Assembly (NCBI GenBank): GCA_027943335.1
Contig: BSBK01001118.1
Span: 1,291,501-1,355,500, forward strand
Direction of reading: 5' to 3'
Source of the DNA: Chamaecyparis obtusa
Taxonomy: Eukaryota > Streptophyta > Pinopsida > Cupressales > Cupressaceae
Length of the DNA: 64,000 nt
Shown here: in pieces, positions 34,706-45,679 of the stretch
Position numbering within the stretch: position 1 is the stretch's first letter
Layout: each line of letters opens with the position of its first letter
The notes under the pieces: model-generated
The model's input: only the letters and a program-made list of their open reading frames with translations
Databases searched by the model: none
What the model was told of the DNA's origin: nothing
Made by a program: the position numbers and the translations under genes

Positions 34706-35958
34706 CTAATCCTCCATTGTAATGTTAAAGTGTTCAAATTTATCTTCATCACCAGTCATGTGATGTGTACAACTGCTATCAATAATCCATGTATCATTTT
34801 TACTAACTTTAGATATGAGTGATGTTTCTACATAGCTTTCCTCTTCTTCTGAATCATCTTTCATTGCAACAAATACCACTTCAAATTCATCATCAGTGTC
34901 AGTGTCAGTGTCATTCTCATCTTCTCCAACAAGGTAACATGTTTTATTTCCTTTGTCTCTATAATCTCGGTTGTTTCTTCTGTCATAGTTTTGGTTTCCT
35001 ATGTTATCTCTTCTGCCAAGCTTTCCATCACTAGATCGGCCATTCTCTTTATCTTCTTCTTTCCTGTTAGGACATCTAGCAGCAATATGGCCAATCTCTT
35101 TACAATTAAAACAAGCTAAAGGTAACTTTCCCTTATACCTTCCTTTACCTTTCTGAAGTCTCCTGGCCATAAGTGCTTCAATCTCATCAAGCTCATCTTC
35201 ATTTTCACTGCCACTTTCATTCTCTATGTTATGCTTACTACTAGATTTACCGATCTTCAAAGAAGACATAATAGCATACTCAACACTTGATACAACACTA
35301 TTGTCATAATTATTCAGCTCAAAAGTAGTCATCTTGCCAATTAGACTATCAAGAGTAAGAGTGTTATTAGGTCCAGACCTCATTTCATGAATTGCAGATA
35401 TTCTAATTGCATAGATAGGAAGTAAGGTTCTCAATATTTTACTTACAACAGTATCTTCATAAATAATACCTTCTACTCCTCAAATAGCATTGACCACCTC
35501 TTTGATTCGGTTAGAGTATTGTGTGATTTTCTCACCTTTCATTTTCATGTCATTGAATCTACCTCTTAAGCTTCAACTCTGGCTCTCATTACATTTACAT
35601 CTCCACCATAGACTACTGCAAGTTTGTCCCACATTTCTTTCTTTGTAGTGCATGCTTTAACATCTTCAAATTCATCATCAAATAGAGCACCAGCAATCTC
35701 TATCATGGTTATGTTGTGTTCATGTATGTCCCTTAACTGATCAACTGTCAACAATCCAATAGTCGATTGAATGTAGCCATTGTCTAGTAGATGTAGAGAA
35801 GATTCTCCAATTCCAGATATGTGAAGCCTCATCCTACTTTTCCATGTTAAGAATTTATCTTTGTTCAGCTTAGGCACTTCCCTCTTATACATCTTGTGAT
35901 CTTTTTGCTTAAGTCCTTGAAAATTTCCTCCAAGAAACCAATAATGCTCTGGTACCAA
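34706..35958 (-). pseudogene. Copia gag and protease start
   Basis: The frame 35958-35566 begins after the primer site with KLNKDKFLTWKSRMRLHI, typical of copia gag, and passes through CTTKKEMWDKLAVVYGG. A frameshift near 35570 leads into the second open part, 35434-34706. It holds the CCHC knuckle CFNCKEIGHIAARC and, after an acidic TDTDTD stretch, the protease motif WIIDSSCTHHMTGD. The first active-site Gly (usual DSGCTHHM) is Ser here, which would damage the protease. Confidence 0.9.
35946..35957 (-). other. Primer binding site of the copia element
   Basis: On the minus strand TGGTACCAGAGC follows the LTR end by two bases. It differs at one base from the initiator-Met-tRNA primer site TGGTATCAGAGC. 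Confidence 0.85.
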
Positions 35959-35959
35959 T

Positions 35960-37463
35960 TGTTAGAATCATTAAGAGGGGGGGGGGTGAATCAATTAAAA
36001 TATTTATCCTATAGTCCCAAACTCTCAGATGTACTTTGCAAAACTTTTTCAACAATTAAAACAACTTGGTAAGATAAAATATCAATCTATCTGTTCATTT
36101 ACTGAATACTAGTAATATATCCAAACTGTGATTACTGATTAAATAAAATATGCAGTATGAATAGTATGATAGCAAAATAATCATAACAAATAAAGCATAA
36201 CACAATGATTTAACATGGAAACCCTGCTAAGGGAAAAACCACTTGGGACCGGTAATCCAAAATATTTCACTCTTTTGAAGTGAGCTTGGTTAGGAGACAA
36301 CCCTATTAAAGGTTACAATGCACACTATTAGGTGTGACCTGGTTCGAGTATTTATCACTAATAGTTAACTTTTAACCAACATTCACTATGGGGTCAACAA
36401 GATAATTGTTAACATTCATTGAATGTCATAATACATAAGACTATTAAGTCCACTCGGTTAAGAGATTCTGTTAAATCAATGGTTAAACTGATACAGTTCT
36501 GATCTGATTCAAATACAACTCAATTGCAAATAGTTGGATCTATGCTATGCTCATAAAACTCCTCTGATTATTAATCAATTCACTTCCTCAATATTTACTC
36601 AACTTACTTTTCTCAGTGTATAGTTCTCTGATGCTCGGTTATGCCTACAGCTCGGTTTTGTCTGTAACTAGTTTGATCAGGTATGAATGAATAAAGTATT
36701 CACGTGAAATCTTTTGTAGTCTCTATTCATCCAGCATGTTTCAACAATTAAACTCACATCTCTTAAATAGACAAGTAAACCATTTTCATATCAACCATCA
36801 AATTTTGCCTCTTATCTCCTTTGCCCATTTTGTCACTTAAACCTTCCTAGGAAGATGTGTTAATAACATGTTTTAATCTCATCCTTTAGATCATCTCTAA
36901 ATTATGTCAGTCACAGATCTTACAAAAAACTTTATCTGTAACCTCGAAATCATAAAAATTTCTAGCTCACCAAGTTCACTCGGTTGTTCATAGCATTTAA
37001 TGTTTTCATCCATACTCAATTAATACTAAATGCGTCAGTGATAACTAACTTAGTTATTACTTTCACTCAGTATACATTGCACTGGCTCGATGTATACAAA
37101 AGTCTTTATTTACCGACCACATTAACTTGTTCAATTCAATTTTATTCTTCATAATAGAGTAATGTAACATGCTCAAGTCAACAATATAAAGCCATAGACT
37201 CATCAATAAGTTACCCAATGTACACTTTATCCTTATCTGTCATATCCATCTTTTCCTTCTGTAGATATCTCATTTCTTCACCATTTCTTCCTTCTACAGA
37301 TATTCAGATATTTGTAACTATCATGATAAGTATAGTCAGAACTAGTTGACATCAATGACAACATATTGACTGATTTAATCATCTTACATACCACATTTAT
37401 AGCTCGGTGATCTCTAATTATTGTTCCTTCAGTTCATTAAGATATTCAATCAGTTATAGGTCA
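35960..37463 (-). repeat. 5' LTR of the copia element
   Basis: Paired with 29671-31172. A G run at 35977-35988 (minus: C run) is longer than in the other LTR. The outer border is set by the TGACC start in element orientation. Confidence 0.92.
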
Positions 37464-37673
37464 TCACCTGAATCCTGCAAGATGTTCATAAGTTTCTCTT
37501 ATGGAACATATTTTTCTCACCTAGGGTGTATGATGCAGGAACATCCTAGGGTTGTTGGCAATCTTGCATCACCCAAAAATATATTCTTTTTAGTGTGTTC
37601 TCATTTTCTTGTTTCTTTATTTTGGTTGGAGATCCTTTTAGTTGGTTCCTTCTCATGTGCGATCCTGATGACA
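37464..37673 (+). other. Right-hand remainder of gypsy A before its 3' LTR
   Basis: No frame is present. At 37529 the sequence TGATGCAGGAACATCC could be the true LTR start. The part 37529-37673 has no counterpart left of 9184, so I kept the LTR start at 37674, where similarity begins. Confidence 0.4.
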
Positions 37674-38293
37674 TGTTATGGACATCATGGTGAATCTATG
37701 TTTGGGTTTGCATCCCAATCTATTCTTTCTTGGTGGTGATTCTTAATCTTTCTTCAGACCTATATTTTTTCTTCACAACTTATAGTTTAATTTGAGTTGT
37801 TGGATCTTGCGAAGCTCTCCCGTGGCTTGCAGATCTAATTGGCACATTGTTCAAAGATATTTCATTTTTGGTCAACCTCCTTGTGTGATCGTACTTCATT
37901 TCATATCCATCTAGAGGTTTTCCTTATGATTTGAGTCCAGACCTATTTGTTGTAACATGTTTTCTTCACTCTTGGAGAATGTGATCTCCTTGGCCAACTT
38001 TTGGCTTGTAATCTTGTATATATTGTAGTCTTGGTTCTATAGTTTAGTAGGTTAGTGGTAGCTCAGAGGTTAACATCCAATATGGATCTTGATTCCTATT
38101 TGTTACCAGGCACGTATGCCTTAGAATCTAAGTTGTCATGTATGATGTAAATTCTTGATTATCTGATCATGCAAAGGCCTGGATGGCATGTGTAGTGTTC
38201 ATTTTGTTGATCTATAATTGGATGTTTCAATTGTGTTGACTTTAGCTGCATGTTTGGACTATCTATATTGCAGAAATTTTGGCCATGGCTGCA
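37674..38293 (+). repeat. 3' LTR of gypsy A
   Basis: Aligns with 9184-9841 along its length and ends at GCA like it. Shared runs include TTGTTCAAAGATATTTCATT and GAGAATGTGATCTCCTTGGC. Confidence 0.78.
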
Positions 38294-39120
38294 TCCATTT
38301 ATGTTGAGCTATCATGGGCATTAAGCCAAAAATGAGGTGATTGTGTAGTTATACTTTTGCATGTTCTGAAATATTTAGAGTTTATTAAAATAAATTTTGG
38401 TGTCTTCTACGAATGATGATATTTAAATCTCTAATTTTATTATTTGTTTATATTAATTATGTGGATTTAATTATATTATGGTTTCTTTGAATATATAAAA
38501 TAAGTTATTGTGGTTATATTGCAAATGTGTAATTAAGTTCTTAGCGCGATGATTATTGATTGTTGTTAAAAAATGAATTAATGGTATGCTGATGTTATGG
38601 TTATTAAGTGGGTAAGTGCACCAAGATGGTGTGCAAAAAAGTGGCCACCTCCTAAAAAAACCAAAACTTTTCATAACCTGCTTCGGTTATTCAAAATTTG
38701 AAAAACTAGGCCTGGCAAACCTAAGCCTTTGCCAAACCACAAAAAATAAATATAAAAACTTAAGTTCTTCAAAATGCGTACGTGTTTTTTAAAGAAAAAA
38801 ATAATTTACAAAACCCATACATGTTTTGTAAAGAGAAAAATGCTTTACAAAACATGTACTTGTTTTGACTGTCATAAACTTTTTTTTAAAAACCCACATT
38901 TTGACTATTTTTCTTCACGCCAAAACCGAGTTTGAAGGAGAGGAGGAAGAGAAAATGCCAAAACCCGAGTGGGTTCTTGTTGTTATTGAATTTTGTTTTC
39001 ATATTGATCATTTTGCAAGCATGCCACATGATCGAACATGTAAGAATTTATTTTTTTAAATTATTTTTGTTTCAATTTTGATTGAGTAGGATTTGTTGAA
39101 TTGATTTAAGTTTTTTTTAA
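38294..39120. other. Unassigned AT-rich sequence right of gypsy A
   Basis: No credible gene. Around 38780-38870 a phrase AAAACATGTA(C/T)TTGTTTT-like recurs in both orientations, giving a small imperfect palindrome. The following purine-rich stretch AGGAGAGGAGGAAGAGAAAATGCC (38934-38957) may begin the gene-like region described next. Confidence 0.35.
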
Positions 39121-39125
39121 TTATT

Positions 39126-41117
39126 TTGATGTTAGATTCAGAAAATAATCCCCAACCATGAAAGAGACAACAAAGACCTCTTCAAACACATGAAAATCTT
39201 GATAATGATGGAAATGAGCAACAAGAGAACCCTCAAAAGTAGCCCCATAATAAGAAAATGCTCAGTAAAACCCAAATCCACCACCAAATTTGGACCCATT
39301 GCCAAACTCAAATCTGAACCCTTCACATCCTCCAATAGGTCATGTTGATGTCACACAAGAGAACCTTATCAATCATCTTCAACAAAACAATGCCAAAATA
39401 TTGATATTGGTTAATAGGTTGAGGTCCTCTAGTTTTCATCACTACTCATCCCTGACCACTTCCTTAGAAAGAATGGTCAATAGTGTGAATGAGGTGTCTA
39501 AGGACATTATAGCATGGGGTTCATGGAGAGATAGATGTCGTACATTTTATGTTGATGGATTTTCATATGATCAAGTGAAAAAAAAGAGAGGATACTTAAA
39601 GAAGATTTATGTGCTCTTTTCACTGATCCTATTAGTAGTAACTCCCTATAAGTAACTACAAATTGGTTTCCAAAATAATGTGCATTCATAATAGGATGAG
39701 AGTTGCATTTTGAGATAGGTGGTATATGGCCTTTGACCAAGCACCATGTAATTATTGAGAGATGTATTTATATATTTTGAGAAATCTATATTGTGTTTTT
39801 ATCTTTGACAAGAAGCTAAATTACTTTGACATCAGATAGTTCCAGGGTAGAGGGAGAGGCTCTGTGTAGGATAGAGTAGGGGCCCATAGGGTGGTAGAGT
39901 TGTAGCATAGGAGGTGTCTAGCTAAAAATTCCATAGTTCATGTTGCGGTCTCGGTAGTAGTGAAGGAGTCTATGTATTTACAGACCCTTCAGGTAGATAC
40001 ATCATTGACTGATGTCATTATTGAGCATGGAACACAATTAGTCAATGCAGAGGGTGGATCAGCACCTGCACCACCTCCATCATCATCAGATGCTCCATTT
40101 GGCTCAGCCCAGTCCATTAAGCATATGTGCCCCAATTTTTAGGGTATATGTGTCAGGGTAGATATTGATGTGAATGAGGATGGTTTGGCATCCCATTCGT
40201 GTAGTACACATTGTGGGAGTAGATGCCTAGCATTTGATGTTGAGGATGTAGCCCTCACAAATGAACTATTTATGATGGTGTCTTCTATGAGATAGACACA
40301 AGTATGTTTATTTTTGTTTTGACATGTTATTAATTTTAATCACTTAAATCTTATAAAAGTAAATAAGTTTTTATTTAGAGAATAAATTAAATTGATATAT
40401 GAATAATATGCATTGCAGGGTGTAGCAAGTGATACTATGAGCAAACCAAAAAGTGCTCGTTTGACTAGATGTGCATGGGTAGCTTCGACACATGGGGCAT
40501 AGTTTTTAAATATTCATAAAAATAGAATAATTTATTGGTGTCAAGATATCTTTTCCTTCTATGTGTATTTATTTAATGTTTTATAGGGCTTATCGGGGGT
40601 TTAGATGTCCAAAGTTGATGATGTGATGCTTTTTGTGATTGACTTTGGCCTAAAGAGCTTTGCGGTATCATATTCATTTCTCTTATGCTAATTTTGTTTC
40701 TGCTAGGTTATCCCACCTGGCTCCAAGACACTGTGATGAAAAAAGAAATCCTCAATGACACTCAAAGTACAAAAGGTAATTTGGTACAATTTAAGTTTAT
40801 TTCTTGAAATGTATTATGATTAAACAAGTACATGTATAATGATCAATGTACATGTCTTATTTGTTCTATATACATAAACAATTAGGTTTTATAGAATTAA
40901 TGAATGCACCAGATGTTGATGATGTTCAAGAGCGGGAAGAGGTAACATTTTTATTTTCACTTTTGATTGCAGTCTTGTATGTTCAAAATCTCTTAGAAAT
41001 GCTTCTTCTATTACTATAATATATGTTATTATTTCATACAAAAAAGGTCATAATGGCCTCATCAATGGCGATCCCTCCTAAGAGTACAAGAGAGCTATCT
41101 GAGGCTCTAGTATGCAT

Positions 41118-41158
<41 letters not shown>

Positions 41159-41560
41159 AACATATGGATTTAGATATGAGTACATGCATTTTTACTTTTG
41201 TAGTGTTGGTCATCAACTTTGAGTTATTAACTTGTGTTAATTGTCTTTTACCTATTACAGATCCCTTCACAACTTCCTACAGATCCTTTACCATTCCATT
41301 TTGTTAAGAGTCCTCGCCCACGAAGGAGCCCATCAACTTTACTACACAGCCCAAGTGTAGAAGAGAGATGAGGTAATGAACAATTCAATTGCTAACAAAT
41401 TATAATATAGTATTTAGTTATTTTGATAGTGTTTAGAGATAAGATATCTGATTTAGCATTTAAATTGTTCTTTTGCAAACACTCAGCGAGCCACATACTA
41501 CTTCAAAGAGGATAAATTTTGATGATCCAACACAGTCATAGATATTGATAGAGATATATA
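39126..41560 (+). pseudogene. Unrecognised multi-exon gene remnant
   Basis: I do not recognise the family. Protein-like blocks on + are separated by AT-rich, intron-like stretches. 39126-39655 is Gln/Asn/Pro-rich, then reads SLERMVNSVNEVSKDIIAW and FYVDGFSYDQVKKKRGYLKK with two stops. 39950-40300 reads TSLTDVIIEHGTQLVNAEGG, then Ala/Pro/Ser-rich, then DVEDVALTNELFM. 40421-40501 follows an AG. Others lie near 40705-40775, 40890-40940, 41050-41110, 41262-41375 and 41490-41550. The exon style (short exons, AG/GT borders, acidic tails) resembles the second half of the CACTA gene set, so it may be a transposon gene. No inverted-repeat ends were found. Confidence 0.35.
41121..41156. repeat. (GT)18 microsatellite
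   Basis: Thirty-six bases of uninterrupted GT. It creates open frames on both strands that are not genes. Confidence 0.97.
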
Positions 41561-42576
41561 AATCTAGTTGTGGTCATTGAATGACCAATTTTTGTATATA
41601 TTTTTTTATATGTACACGATTATTGTTCATTTTGATATATATGAAACTTAATATTTGATCCAATTTGTTCATTGTGTGCATATCAATGTACTTCAAAACT
41701 TAAATTTTTGTAATTAATCAAACATGTTTACATTTATCATTTAATATAATAGAATTGAAATATGTTTATCAAAGTCATCATGGCATGGATAATGTAATTA
41801 AAGTCATATGTGACTTAATTTGATGTAATAAGACATGAAAAGCCAAAATATGTAATGATTTTGTCTATTATGTCAAATTGTTCTAATTGACCAAATAAGG
41901 GTCATATGAATATGAATATTAATGGGTGGTTTATGTGGTTTCTATTTCTTGTGGATTGTGGTTTGGAACAAGTTGGTGAAAAGTCTAAAATACCTGATTT
42001 TACCAATGTTTCTTAGTGACCCTTAGAGACACTCTGGTTCGGTGTGCTTGCGAACGTTTGAGGGACTCTGTGGATGAGAAGGGATTGTCACTGGTGGTTA
42101 TCCGACCAACCGAAGCTAATGGAGCAGACGATTTGATCCCATAGTGAATGGATTGAAAGATAGCCAATGTTGTTCATTTCAATTGAGCAACATTGCAACT
42201 TTTGACATAAACCTCCATGAATCATTGGGTGCACCTGCACCAACAGTCTGCATAAAATATATAGCAATTAAATCAATTCCAATAATGATATTTTTTTTCT
42301 TATCAACTTAATGCATTCCATTACTTCATATGACATGAGCTTTTGCAGTCACATCCATGTTATGGCGTTTAAAGAATAGTTTTTTAAAGATATGTTTGAA
42401 GATGTTCTTAATGGTAATTAATATTTAAGTAAGAAATTTTTAAATAGATTTCACACTTATTTATTGTTGAACATACAAAATAAAAGATAAAGTTCAAAAT
42501 TAAATGCCAAATTATTCTAAGGTAGGGATTGAGAGGATTGAATATATGTATTTCAATAATATATTTGCAAATCAAG
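41561..42576. other. Unassigned sequence
   Basis: AT-rich with no credible frame. A less AT-rich patch at 42010-42130 (CGGTGTGCTTGCGAACGTTT and surroundings) stands out in composition but resembles nothing I know. Confidence 0.3.
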
Positions 42577-42873
42577 CCCATTGCACCTTTTATATAAAAA
42601 ATTTGGCATCTAACATGCACATGACAGCTCATTGCCCTTTTTTACATAAAAAATGGCATATAATATGCACATGGTAGCTCATTGCACCTTTTATATACAA
42701 ATATTTGCATCAAACACGCACAAGACAACTCATTGCCCTTTTTTTACATAAAAATTAGCATCTAATATGCACATGGTAACCCTTTTTTATACAAAATTTG
42801 GCATCTATTTATGCACATTACATCTCATTGTCATTTTGAAGTACAAAATTTGGCCTCTAAATATGCACATAGA
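42577..42873. repeat. Minisatellite, ~51-bp unit, six copies
   Basis: The unit runs roughly TCATTGCACCTTTTATATAC...GGCATCTAATATGCACATGG. Copies start near 42579, 42630, 42680, 42731, 42778 and 42826, and alternate between a GCACCTTTTATATA and a GCCCTTTTTTACATA version. The fifth copy is shortened. Confidence 0.85.
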
Positions 42874-43259
42874 GAACCTTCAAGATATACACAAAATTGT
42901 CGGAATCATTCTACCATATTGTAGAATCATTCTTCTAGATTGCCTAAAATTAATCAAGAGAACTTTCTAAATAAGCTCTAACCCTTATTGTGTCAAGTAT
43001 TGCCTCGTGGTTAGATTTGTGAACTTTCCACAATTTTTTGTTAAGAAGTCTTCCACGATACTTAATCAATTGAATATTTATTGCAAAAATAAGGTTAGAG
43101 TAATGAAGATTATGTCAATGTGTCTCAAAATCCTCAAACAACCGGCCATTAGAATTTTTGATAGGATACCTGTATTTTTATAGAGTTTAATAACCAAATC
43201 AATGCAAAGTGTAATAAAAAGAGTTTAATAGGTATGTGTACAAATGGACACAACAATGG
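42874..43259. other. Unassigned sequence
   Basis: I see no gene, repeat or signal in this stretch. Confidence 0.3.
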
Positions 43260-44490
43260 TACCTTCTAAGTCATGTCCCTGTGACAACAATGGATCCTAT
43301 TGGGTACCAGATACCCTATTTATCAATGAATGTAGTTGTCAATTTCTTTTTGGCCTCAATACGACACAAAAAGTCATCTATTCCTTCTTCATTGTTCTGA
43401 TTTGCAATTATTGCATATACATGACCTGCATTTAATAGAAGCATCAGTTAATAAAAAAAATCAATATCTAAAGAACTAATAAATTGAGTTTAAAATTGAT
43501 TTAACCTACGAAATCTAGATAAATTACCTGGTTCAACTAGGTCTAATACATGGTCAAAATCTATTGATGCTTCAAACTTGTCCATTTGTAGTTCTCTGGG
43601 AAGTTGATATGTATCTAGGTTTTGCAAAGGTCTACATAGTGTTTTGGATGTGTTTCACAATTACTAAGTCCAATTCACCTTCTCACAACATCTCTTTGGT
43701 TGGGTGAAACCCTTGTGTTGTCATGCCAAAATTTGTCAATTAACATTCTTAGTGCATCAACAATAACCTTGTCCTTGCATGGGATTCTACCCAAGAATGC
43801 CCAAAGAGAATTATTGTTAGGATCCCTAATTTTCTCTCACCTCTCTAAGGCATTGTGTAATGTTGTTCTGCGTATCCTTAATGACTTGTTTGTTTTTCTT
43901 ATTAAACAAGATTTTTTCATTTTCTTCCCATTATGGTTGATGTGAGGACACGTCGAATAACATTAGCATCTTTTTTACGTGCTTTCGTACCAATAGCTTG
44001 GTATGCATCAAAGAGATTTCTCACAATAGTTCTTTCACTACTATTTTTGGTTGTTCTTAACCCCAAAATTCTCATTCTCTCTCTAAATTTTAGTTTTTTA
44101 ATCATTTCAAAAACTAATTGGCATCTTCCACTTTGGTTTAAATTTTCAAAATAGTTATTCCAACTTATTTTAACCGTTCTACAATTCTTTCAGAAATTTT
44201 ATCATGCAGTTGCCTCACATTATTTTCATCAATGTCAATTAGAAACTTTGGTTTTCTACGAATTATTCTAGGTGTTAAGATACGTGCATGCTCTTGGTTT
44301 TCATTAGGTGCAGTATGCACATTAATCTCATCAAATTGAAGTGGTGTATATTCTTCAAATTCATTAGGTGCATTCATCACATTGATTTGAAATGGAGTAT
44401 GGTGATTGCATTCATTAGGTACATTCATGATGAAGGGTGCTCCCCTTAATACCACAAACACATAACAAAAATAGAGAAATAACAACAATA
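43260..44490 (-). pseudogene. Unrecognised two-exon gene remnant on the minus strand
   Basis: Exon 1 (about 44490-43528) and exon 2 (43425-about 43260) are joined in phase through a GTAATT donor (43527-43522) and a CAG acceptor. Exon 1 has an N-terminal part with PRIIRRKPKFLIDIDENN. A stop-rich middle follows, then a well-formed stretch FLGRIPCKDKVIVDALRM, FWHDNTRVSPNQRDVVRR and HPKHYVDLCKT. Exon 2 reads HVYAIIANQNNEEGIDDFLC, then LTTTFIDK, a TAG, and YPIGSIVVTGT. The regular F-W-x2-N-x(4)-P-N-x-R-D-V pattern looks like a conserved domain, possibly from a DNA transposon, but I cannot name it. Several stops make it a pseudogene. Confidence 0.45.
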
Positions 44491-45679
44491 TACAAGAACA
44501 AAAAATTGGCTTCTTATTATCTCCACAAATGTGGAATTACAAACTTTCAGAATTACAATATGCAAAGCCACATGGGCATTCCCTTACAATATTCTATAGG
44601 ACAAAGCTTCGAATTATTACCCAGATCTACCACCTAGAACTATTCTGAACTGCCTAAAACAACACTACAGACCTTTCTTATATAGGCAATTTCCACCGCC
44701 CGAGAAGGTTCTAGAAATTTAGCCCTTTAGGCTGACTAAACATAGAATTATTTATTTTTCACAATTATTACAATAGGGTCGGCTCAAAAGAAATACAAAA
44801 TATGATTTTAGGTAACCCAACTTTTAGAGGCCATAACTTTTTAAATGTAGCTTAGTTTTCCTATTGTAACCACTTTTCGGAAATGCCATGACGAGATCTA
44901 TAGTGTCTAACACGTGCTAGTATTAGTCAGCCAGGGGTCGATCATGATCTGGAGCCTCTAAGACCTTCAAAATTGACCTAAAAGATTTCATACCCAAAAA
45001 ACCTCAATAACTTCACCAATACTAATGATGTGGCAATGAAACTCAACTGGTAGGCTAAAATAACTAGGATGAACCTCCAACTGTGAAATCAAAACATTCT
45101 GACTTCAGACTTTTTGAGTCCTTCATAACTTCTGATGACTAATTAGATCCCCAATTTGACACCTTTTATGTCTCCTTGTGCATGACCTATCATGTCTCAA
45201 TATGGATGTAGGAAAGATTGCATTTCATTTTCTTTAATATACATTTATCACCTCTTTATATTCACCTTTTGGAAATGCAATTACAAATGGTCGTAAGGTA
45301 CATATATTTAATGTTCCTTTCATGTCCTAGGGAACACTTTCCAAGGAACATGAAGATGTATGAATAACTTATGATTGCAAGGTTATAGTCGTTGTATCCT
45401 AACATTTTTACACTTGACACTATACATTGCATTTACATCCAAGAGATACATAAAAATAGAATTAAAAATCAAATCCCACGGTCTTCTTGCACAACCAAAA
45501 AAATTTCAAAGTCACTAGCTTCATAATAGAATCTACAACATTATCAAAAGTGTCAAATTTTTCTATCAAGACCTTACCATTCTCAACCATCTCTCACACA
45601 CAGTGATATTGAACACAACATACTTACTACAAGCATGATACAAGGGATTCCTTAGAAAATATATAACACTTTGACTATC
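44491..45679. other. LTR-like sequence left of the decayed copia element
   Basis: No frame. The stretch 45140-45420 resembles 57800-58360. Shared wording includes TCAATATGGA, TTTATC then CTTCTT(T/C)AT, and GAACATG-AGA then GATT(A/G)CAAGGTTA. These may be halves of the two LTRs of the decayed copia element. A TATA-like TTATATAG lies at 44677. Confidence 0.35.

Larger units (their letters stand above)
29671..37463 (-). mobile_element. Ty1/copia LTR retrotransposon on the minus strand, nested in gypsy A
   Basis: Two LTRs of 1502 and 1504 bp (29671-31172 and 35960-37463) enclose a 4.8-kb interior. The interior has a Met-tRNA-type primer site, a polypurine tract and gag, protease, integrase, RT and RNase H in copia order on the minus strand. 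By eye the LTRs differ at about one base in ten, so the insertion is old. The outer ends are intact (TG...CA in element orientation), but the flanking 5-mers (CTTGA left, TCACC right) do not match, so no target duplication survives. Confidence 0.92.
9184..38293 (+). mobile_element. Ty3/gypsy element A, opened by two nested insertions
   Basis: Two related LTR-like copies on the same strand (9184-9841 and 37674-38293) bracket gypsy gag-protease pieces (10164-11396 and 29086-29330). The element is interrupted by a CACTA transposon (11397-29085) and a copia element (29671-37463). Without them only about 3.6 kb of its own sequence remains. The protease halves on either side of the CACTA insertion line up in the same frame once the transposon and one ACA copy are ignored, which proves they were one gene. 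RT, RNase H and integrase are absent. I found no 5-bp duplication outside the LTRs, so the outermost borders are uncertain. Confidence 0.75.

Noticed and set aside
41023..41307. Open frames on both strands over the GT repeat
   Set aside because: A dinucleotide repeat keeps all frames open (Cys-Val or Thr-His runs); no domain is present.
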